Source: Acidovorax soli
GTDB taxonomy: Bacteria; Pseudomonadota; Gammaproteobacteria; Burkholderiales; Burkholderiaceae_C
DNA length: 45,712 bases
Direction of reading: 5' to 3'
Assembly: GCF_900107605.1 (NCBI RefSeq)
Contig: NZ_FNQJ01000027.1
Location: 1-45,712 of the forward strand
Below the pieces are notes generated by a model. It was not told where the DNA came from, searched no databases, and saw only the letters and a program-made list of their open reading frames with translations. Below are positions 39,610-45,712 of this stretch, piece by piece (the stretch's first letter is position 1; each line of letters opens with the position of its first letter). The position numbers and the translations under genes were made by a program.

Positions 39610-40524
39610 TCAGCCCTGCGGCACGGCGATGCCATCCGCTGGCAACCCGAACCGCGCGCCCATCGCCTGCTCCAGGCCGAACTCCCGCAGGATGGCGCGC
39701 AGCCGCTCCTGCGCGCTGCGCTTTTTCTGGCCGGTATAACGCGCGATGATCAGCTCGTTTTTCATGCTGTGCTCCCAGCCCACCAGTTCGGTCACCGTGA
39801 CCTGGTAGCCGCAGGCTTCCAGGTGCAGGCAGCGCAGCACATTCGTCACCTGGCTGCCCAGCTCGCGCGTGTGCAGCGGGTGGCGCCACAGCTCGGCCAG
39901 CGGCGTGCGCGCCAGTTGCAGCGCCTTGCCCTGGCGCAGACAGGCCGCCATTTCAGCCTGGCAGCAGGGCACGATGACCATGGCACGCGCCTGCTTTTGC
40001 AGGCCGAAGGCAATGGCATCGTCGGTGGCAGTATCACAGGCGTGCAGCGCGGTCACCACGTCGATGCGTTCGGGCAGCTCCGCCGCGCCGGTGGATGCGG
40101 CCACCGAGAGATTCAGGAAGGACATGCGCCCGAACCCCAGCCGCTCGGCCAGCGCACGCGATTTCTCGACCAGCTCGGCACGCCACTCGATGCCATAGAT
40201 GTGGCCGCGCCCCAGTGCCTTGAAATACAGGTCGTACAGGATGAAGCCCAGATACGACTTGCCCGCGCCATGGTCGGCCAACGTGGGGCTGCGCCCGCCC
40301 TCCGACAGCTCCTGCAGCAAGGGCTCGATGAAGTTGAACAGGTGGTACACCTGCTTGAGCTTGCGCCGTGAATCCTGGTTCAAGCGCCCTTCGCGCGTGA
40401 GGATGTGCAGTTCCTTCAGCAGCTCAACGGACTGGCCCGGGCGCAGCTCGGACAGCTCAGCGCTGGCCGCAGGGGCATTCTTGCCGGTCGCGTTGACGGC
40501 GGCCTTGTGGTGCGCGGCCTTCAT
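39610..40524 (-). CDS. SAM-dependent methyltransferase (Methyltransf_32-like)
   Basis: A 304-aa class I methyltransferase-like protein. LADHGAGKSYLGFILYDLY is the SAM-binding motif I; VVTALHACDTATDDAI and IVPCCQAEM are characteristic of the GSTCD/Methyltransf_32 group, and HLEACGYQVTVTELVGWEHSMKNELI closes the domain. The substrate is unknown. The start overlaps the DUF1415 stop by ATGA, so the two are coupled. Confidence 0.82.
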   Translation of the reverse strand: MKAAHHKAAVNATGKNAPAASAELSELRPGQSVELLKELHILTREGRLNQDSRRKLKQVYHLFNFIEPLLQELSEGGRSPTLADHGAGKSYLGFILYDLYFKALGRGHIYGIEWRAELVEKSRALAERLGFGRMSFLNLSVAASTGAAELPERIDVVTALHACDTATDDAIAFGLQKQARAMVIVPCCQAEMAACLRQGKALQLARTPLAELWRHPLHTRELGSQVTNVLRCLHLEACGYQVTVTELVGWEHSMKNELIIARYTGQKKRSAQERLRAILREFGLEQAMGARFGLPADGIAVPQG

Positions 40525-41150
40525 GCCAGGTCCTTGGGCGTTGGCGATGCGGCAGCCGTCGTACTCATACTTGCCCCCACCTCCAGTGCCTGCCAGCCCG
40601 TCATGCCCAGCTGCTCCAGCACTTCCATGTTGCGCTCATAGATGGCCTCCGCTTCGGGGTAGGCCTGCACCGCCCGGTCAATGCTGTCTTCGCGCAGCAG
40701 GTGCAAGGTGGGATACGGCGCGCGGTTGGTGCAGTTGGTGACATCGTCCGCGTCCGTTCCGGCAAACTGGAACTGGGGATGAAAGCTGGCAATCTGCAGG
40801 GTTCCATCGAGATCCAACTCTTGGAGAACAGCTTCGGCCACGTCGAGGAAATCGTTGAATTCCAGAAAATCCTGCAGGCAGCCTGGCGCCATCAGCAAGG
40901 TGGTGTCGCGCACCTCCGCGGGGGTTGTGGCCAGATCGGCCAGCTCGCGCCGCAAGTCCTGCGCCAGCGCTGCGGTATCGGTGGCGGCGCTCACCACATA
41001 GTGAACCTGCCCCTTGGCATGCACGCCCTTGGCAAAGGGGCACAGATTGAGCCCGATCACCGCCCGCTCCAGCCAGCGCACCATGTCTGCCGTCACGAGG
41101 TCGGCCCGTTCTGAGGGCGCGGAGGGCGACGCAGGGGCGGCAAGGTTCAT
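40521..41150 (-). CDS. DUF1415 family protein
   Basis: A 209-aa protein of unknown function with the DUF1415 hallmarks: WLERAVIGLNLCPFAKGVH near residue 30 (a conserved CPFA), TTLLMAPGCLQDFLEFNDFLDVAE, and FHPQFQFAGTDADDVTNCTNRAPYPTLHLLREDSID. The ATG at 41150 (MNLAAPASPSAPSE) is chosen because the frame upstream is non-homologous. No function is proposed. Confidence 0.88.
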   Translation of the reverse strand: MNLAAPASPSAPSERADLVTADMVRWLERAVIGLNLCPFAKGVHAKGQVHYVVSAATDTAALAQDLRRELADLATTPAEVRDTTLLMAPGCLQDFLEFNDFLDVAEAVLQELDLDGTLQIASFHPQFQFAGTDADDVTNCTNRAPYPTLHLLREDSIDRAVQAYPEAEAIYERNMEVLEQLGMTGWQALEVGASMSTTAAASPTPKDLA

Positions 41151-41238
41151 GGCAGGTGGATTCGAAAGGCGACAACAAGGGAGTGCCATTTTACCGGCCC
41201 GCTGCCACGGCATCTGCAGCGGACGCGCTCCCGGCACC

Positions 41239-42408
41239 TCAGCCCAGCAAGCGCAGGCCGGTAAGGCGCTCGTGCTCACGCGCTGCAAAGCGGTCGGTCA
41301 TGCCGGCGATGAAATCGGCCACCGCCCGGGCACGCACCGAAGGTTCGCCCTCCATGGCCTGCCGGGTAAAGCGGGGTTTCATCTCGCCGGGCTCGGACAC
41401 GTAAGCCGCAAACAACCCGGTCACCACACGCTGCGCGCGCCCGGTGGTCTCCACCACCTGCGGATGGCGGTAGAGGTTCTTGAACAGAAAGCGCTTCAGC
41501 TCCGAGGACTGTGCCCGCATGGGGGCGCTGAAGCCCACCAGCGCTGGGGCCCGGCGCACATCGGCCACACTGCGTGGCGCGGCATCGGCCAGCGCTGCAC
41601 GGGTGGCATCAATCACGTCGTACACCTGCGCACTGAGCATGCGCCGGATGGTTTCATACAGCAGGCGCCGCTCCATCGCAGCACCCACCAGGTGCGGGTG
41701 CTCGGCTTCAGCCACCCGGCGGTAACGGTCAAACAGCTCCACCTCGGCCAATTGCGCCAGCGTGATCAGACCCGAACGCACACCGTCGTCGATGTCGTGC
41801 GCGTTGTAGGCAATTTCATCGGCCAGATTGCACAGTTGCGCCTCCAGGCTGGGCTGTTCCTTGCGCAGAAATCGTCCGCCCACCCCACCCGGTTCAGCGG
41901 CCTCCAGCCGCAGCGCATTGGCCTGCGAGCAATGCTTGAGCACACCCTCCCGCGTCTCGAAGCTGAGATTGATGCCGTCGTAGTCGGGATAGCGCTCTTC
42001 CAGCTGGTCCACCACCCGCAGACTCTGCAGGTTGTGCTCGAACCCGCCATGGGCCTGCATGCAGCCGTTGAGTGCGTCCTGCCCGGCGTGCCCGAAAGGG
42101 GTATGGCCCAGATCGTGGGCCAGCGAAATGGCCTCCACCAGATCTTCGTTGATGCACAAGGACCGCGCAATCGAGCGCCCCAGCTGGGCCACCTCCAGCG
42201 AATGCGTGAGCCGCGTGCGAAACAGATCGCCCTCGTGGTTCAGAAAAACCTGGGTTTTGTACACCAGCCGACGGAACGCCGACGAGTGCACGATACGGTC
42301 GCGGTCGCGCTGGTAGTCGGTGCGCGTGGGCGCCGGCGCTTCTGCGTGCCTGCGTCCACGGGTGTGCGCGGGATCGCAGGCATAGTGTGCCAAGCCTTGA
42401 CCGAGCAT
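41239..42408 (-). CDS. dgt: dGTPase-like HD-domain triphosphohydrolase
   Basis: An HD-superfamily dNTP triphosphohydrolase (converts dGTP to deoxyguanosine and PPPi), of the 370-400 aa type 2 group (389 aa). Metal motifs: TRLTHSLEVAQLGR (His), and AHDLGHTPFGHAGQ (HD and downstream His); NLADEIAYNAHDIDDG carries the last Asp. The N-terminus LAHYACDPAHTRGR is typical. I chose ATG 42408; a TTG start at 42465, directly after the aroB stop, cannot be excluded. Confidence 0.93.
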   Translation of the reverse strand: MLGQGLAHYACDPAHTRGRRHAEAPAPTRTDYQRDRDRIVHSSAFRRLVYKTQVFLNHEGDLFRTRLTHSLEVAQLGRSIARSLCINEDLVEAISLAHDLGHTPFGHAGQDALNGCMQAHGGFEHNLQSLRVVDQLEERYPDYDGINLSFETREGVLKHCSQANALRLEAAEPGGVGGRFLRKEQPSLEAQLCNLADEIAYNAHDIDDGVRSGLITLAQLAEVELFDRYRRVAEAEHPHLVGAAMERRLLYETIRRMLSAQVYDVIDATRAALADAAPRSVADVRRAPALVGFSAPMRAQSSELKRFLFKNLYRHPQVVETTGRAQRVVTGLFAAYVSEPGEMKPRFTRQAMEGEPSVRARAVADFIAGMTDRFAAREHERLTGLRLLG

Positions 42409-42465
42409 CAAACAGGCCGCAAGTGGAGGATATTCACTGGCATGCAGGCGCCATTGCCATCGCAA

Positions 42466-43677
42466 TCAAGCACAGCACGCGTCAATCACCTCGCGCACCA
42501 GCGCATCGGGCGCGGCGCGCACGCAAGCCTGGCCCGGCCCGTCGATTAGCACGAAACGGATTTCGCCCGCCTCGGATTTCTTGTCCACGCGCATCAGCTC
42601 CAGGTAGCGGCCGGCATTGTCCCCCGCATCCAGCACCGGCCCGCGCAGGGGTAACCCAGCACGCTGCACCAGCGCTTTCAAGCGTGCCGCAAACGCGTCG
42701 TCCACCAGGCCCAACCGGCGCGACAGCTCGGCCGCCATCACCATGCCGGCACCCACACCCTCGCCATGCAACCATGCGCCGTAGCCCATGCCCGCCTCGA
42801 TGGCGTGGCCAAAGGTGTGGCCAAAGTTCAAAATGGCACGCAGCCCGGCCTCGCGCTCGTCCTGCCCCACCACCCAGGCCTTGATCTCGCAACTGCGCCG
42901 CACCGCATGCGCCAGCGCCGTACGGTCGCGGGCCAGCAGTGCCTCCATGTTTTCTTCCAGCCAGGCCATGAAGTCCATGTCGGCAATCGGCCCGTACTTG
43001 ATGACTTCGGCCAGGCCAGCGCTGAGCTCGCGCGGCGGCAGGGTATCGAGCGTGGCCAGGTCGCACACCACCAACTGCGGCTGGTAGAACGCGCCGATCA
43101 TGTTCTTGCCCAGCGGATGGTTGATGGCCGTCTTGCCCCCCACCGAAGAATCGACCTGTGCCAGCAACGTGGTGGGCACCTGTACGAAGGGCACACCGCG
43201 CATGTAGCTGGCGGCGGCAAAGCCCGTCATGTCGCCGACAACACCGCCGCCCAGGGCGAACAGCACGGTCTTGCGGTCGCAACCATGCTGCAGCAGGGCA
43301 TCAAAAATCAGGTTCAGGGTCTGCCAGTTTTTGTGCTCCTCGCCATCGGGCAGCACCACCAGGTGCACTTGCGCGTACTTCGGCGCCAGCGCGGCGCGCA
43401 AGGCATCGCTGTACAACGGAGCTACGGTGGTGTTGGTGACGATGAGGGCGGCAGCAGCGCTGGGTAGCGCGGCGTAGGTGGCAGGCGTGGCCAGCAGGCC
43501 GGCGCCTATCGCGATGGGGTAGCTGCGCTTTCCAAGGTTGATCGAAACATCGGGTGAAAACCGAACATCAGCAGACGGCGCTGAGTCTGCTGCATTTCTA
43601 TCCGGCACGCGCAAAAAATCGGAGAGCGGCCGCTGCTCCGCATCACCAGTCAATGAAAGAGGAAGGAGTGTCATCAT
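42466..43677 (-). CDS. aroB: 3-dehydroquinate synthase
   Basis: AroB makes 3-dehydroquinate from DAHP in the shikimate pathway. The 403-aa protein has the NAD-binding [22 protein letters not shown], the [27 protein letters not shown] signature and the zinc-ligand helix [14 protein letters not shown] with RLHGE-like [11 protein letters not shown]. About 45 residues precede the usual start ([15 protein letters not shown]), an unusual extension with no alternative ATG. ATG 43677 is used; GTG 43683 is possible. No aroK lies beside it in this window. Confidence 0.93.
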   Translation of the reverse strand: MMTLLPLSLTGDAEQRPLSDFLRVPDRNAADSAPSADVRFSPDVSINLGKRSYPIAIGAGLLATPATYAALPSAAAALIVTNTTVAPLYSDALRAALAPKYAQVHLVVLPDGEEHKNWQTLNLIFDALLQHGCDRKTVLFALGGGVVGDMTGFAAASYMRGVPFVQVPTTLLAQVDSSVGGKTAINHPLGKNMIGAFYQPQLVVCDLATLDTLPPRELSAGLAEVIKYGPIADMDFMAWLEENMEALLARDRTALAHAVRRSCEIKAWVVGQDEREAGLRAILNFGHTFGHAIEAGMGYGAWLHGEGVGAGMVMAAELSRRLGLVDDAFAARLKALVQRAGLPLRGPVLDAGDNAGRYLELMRVDKKSEAGEIRFVLIDGPGQACVRAAPDALVREVIDACCA

Positions 43678-43814
43678 GGACACAAGTCTACCGAGTTGTC
43701 CCCTTCAGAGAGACGTAATCCCACTGTTCCGCTAGTCGTGAGCCCAAACAAACCAAGACCGCCGTCTCAACATGAACTGTGCAGTGACAGATCATGTCGG
43801 AGACTAGCACCCAC

Positions 43815-45626
43815 TTAGTTAAGGGTCACGGGAATGGAAGTTACCAATCCGCCCGGCGAAGTAACTTTCACGTTGATCTGCTGGCCAGCCGCGCAACCCT
43901 TCAGCGTAATGGCCACATTGGTTTTCAGATCTTCGTCGGGGTTCCCTGGCTTGGAGCCAACATTGACTACCGGCGATCCGCTGATGTCTCCCACAGTGCA
44001 GCCGTCTGCCACAGGTATAGCAGTAATCGTAGTACCCACGGGCATGGGCAGCAACTTGTTGTCAATACTGCCCAGCTTGAAACTGATCACCGTCGGACTC
44101 CGGACTAAATCGGTCGAGATATCCGGAGATGATGACGCGAACAGGATTACAGCCGTTTGACGCACCGTAGTGCTGAGACCTTCATTGCAAGTGTTAAGCA
44201 GCGAAGCAAATTCGCCACCCACACCCGGACACGCAATGCTGCCACCGCGCGACACGACGAATTCACCTGCATCAAAAGCATTATTTTCGTTATCGTCCCG
44301 GTATGCATCGCCTAACTGTTTCAACACGTCACCCGCATCGAAAATGTTATTGGCGTTGATGTCGTCGTAATCCTTGGTACCTGCCAGATACGCCATCACC
44401 GAAGCACGCCCGCCTGGTGGTCGGGGATTCTGGGTTACAAAATCTACCGAGCAAGAAGATATCTTGTTAACAGTGGCGGTTGCACAACTGTTTGCAACTT
44501 GGCCACCTTCAGCGGTGAAGTTGACCACGGTTCCGTCAGCAACTGCATTGCCCTGACGATCCGCAATACGCACAGTTAGGCGTGTGGGCGTACCGTCCAC
44601 CTTCCACCCTTCAATGTTGAAGCTGCTTACCGACAAACTCATGAATCGCTGCGATGGTGGGCCAGAAGCAATCGTCAGGTTTTGTGACTCAGCAAAGACA
44701 GAAGGAGCGGATACCAATGCGGCCCTGACCTTGACGGGGCCGGGAATCGTTCCCGAGAACACAGAAACAGATGCTTGACCCGACTGGTCAGTGGTAGCGG
44801 TGACGTTCGACGTAGAACCAGACGCATTGAGCCCCACACCACCTGGATTCTCTTGAATACTGAAAGCAACGTTTACCCCAGAGAGCGGCGTGCCGGATGC
44901 AGCGAACACCTTGAAGGTCACAACTGCCTGCTCAGCAGCGCCAGAACCGGCCACGAAGATTTGACTGGGAGTAGCCGAGACAAACGTGACTGCGTTGGCT
45001 ACGGGGGCAGCGACAATAATCGTGGTAGATCGCGTAGCAGCTCCAGCACTTGCCGCAGACAAACTGATATTGCCACTGCAAAGCGAACCATCAGGGTTCA
45101 CAGACGTGTATGTCGCGGAAGCTACGCCGCTACCGTTGGTTGTGACACTGACACCACCTGCAGAAGCGTCGGATCCATTGATTCGCCCGCAGGACACAGA
45201 AAATGCCACGTTGACAGGAGTGCCTGTTAAAGGAGCATCATTCACTAGTGCAGTAACCGAAAGAGCAGTGTTCCCGCCGGAAGGAAGATTTGGCGTGGTG
45301 ACTGCAATAGGTGACAAGGTCAGACCCGCTGCAGCGACCGCGAAATCCACACTCCCTGTTCCGGAGACTGTCACTCCCGACGTCGTGACTTCAGCTACCG
45401 CAGTCAGCGTAGCCGCACCAGAGGCCGTGAACGACGCGACGCTCACAGGAACTAGCGCCACACCGGAAGAGTCGGTCAACGCCGTGGTTTGAGGCAATGA
45501 TGCGATAGCACTGTTGTTGATGCTGAAAGTCACCACGCGGTTCGCTACGGCTGCGCCCGATGCATCCTTCACCGTTGCTCTTGCCTGATAAGCACCACCA
45601 ACCGCGATGCTCGTTACTGGGCGGAT
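43815..45626 (-). pseudogene. Ig-like (Big-1 type) surface protein, 5' end lost to an IS
   Basis: The open frame runs from a stop at 45627-45629 to 43815 and encodes about 600 residues of tandem Ig-like (Big-1/invasin-type) domains: repeats such as SIAVGGAYQARATVKDASGAAVANRVVTFSI, SGVNVAFSIQENPGGVGLNASG and VADGTVVNFTAEGGQV. Near residues 400-440 two calcium-loop-like segments (DINANNIFDAGD and DDNENNAFDAGE) occur. No start codon or signal peptide is left: the frame ends upstream at an insertion-sequence-like sequence. The gene is visibly poorer in GC than its neighbours, which suggests a foreign origin. A GTG at 45572 is an internal codon, not a true start. Confidence 0.75.
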
Positions 45627-45712
45627 TCAAAAGTGAAGTGCAACACCCTGGGTTTCAATGAACGAGGGTGGAGTGCTGCGGGCTGTTGATCAGCAACTCG
45701 CGGTATACGGCC
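45623..45712. mobile_element. Probable insertion-sequence end (IS30-like), partial
   Basis: GGATTCAAAAGTGAAGTGCAACACC breaks the Big-1 frame. From memory, GTGTTGCACTTC…TTTGAATCC-type ends occur in IS30-family elements of betaproteobacteria. A plus-strand frame starts at ATG 45658 (MNEGGVLRAVDQQLAVYG…) and runs off the window. Neither the family nor the transposase direction is secure. Confidence 0.42.

Overview
The window looks like a chromosomal segment of a high-GC betaproteobacterium, most likely a Comamonadaceae (Acidovorax-like) member of the Burkholderiales. The evidence is the gene order (petABC-sspAB; mla-murA-his-tat superoperon; gltBD next to dgt-aroB), the cytochrome b with PVWY instead of PEWY, and a dispersed hairpin repeat of the kind I associate with this family. 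Nearly all genes lie on the minus strand. Both edges look like insertion-sequence ends (possible IS21-type left, possible IS30-type right), so the segment may be an assembly contig bounded by repeats.

Layout. 1-770: IS-like end, a DUF721/DciA-like gene (+) and tRNA-Thr(UGU). 769-4842 (-): petA-petB-petC (cytochrome bc1), an intrinsic terminator, then sspA-sspB. 4987-9007: mscL (+), pdxA and a Nif3-family gene (-), and a DegS-like periplasmic protease (+). 9044-29521 (-): a very long, tightly packed run read in the order mlaF-E-D-A-C-B, ABC-2 ATPase and permease, bolA/ibaG, murA, hisG-D-C-B-H-A, [mutarotase, a 269-bp nested palindromic element, galE], hisF-I-E, DUF4870-like, patatin, HIT, tatA-B-C. 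29818-32118 (-): a polar amino-acid ABC transporter with a terminator-like hairpin after the binding-protein gene. 32393-38656 (-): gltB-gltD. 38731-39588: a REP-associated tyrosine transposase (RAYT) element with inverted GGGGTCAGACTCC ends, placed just upstream of gltB. 39610-43677 (-): methyltransferase, DUF1415, dgt, aroB. 43815-45626 (-): a large Ig-like (Big-1 type) surface protein gene of different composition, cut at its 5' side by the right-hand IS end.

How the genes work together. The mla genes plus murA serve the cell envelope. The his genes form an almost complete histidine pathway using the short HisG, which needs a HisZ partner not present here. tatABC exports folded proteins, and the Rieske protein PetA in the same window is a likely client. 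GltBD and the amino-acid transporter both bear on nitrogen supply.

Most notable non-coding signals. (1) The 269-bp nested inverted-repeat element beside galE, where galE and a mutarotase gene split the his cluster and 12-bp inverted repeats flank galE. (2) At least five copies and several fragments of a ~40-bp hairpin repeat, one fragment apparently forming part of the gltB coding end. (3) The RAYT element. (4) In-operon terminators after petC and after the solute-binding-protein gene. I found no CRISPR array, rRNA or phage, and no clear new defence system.
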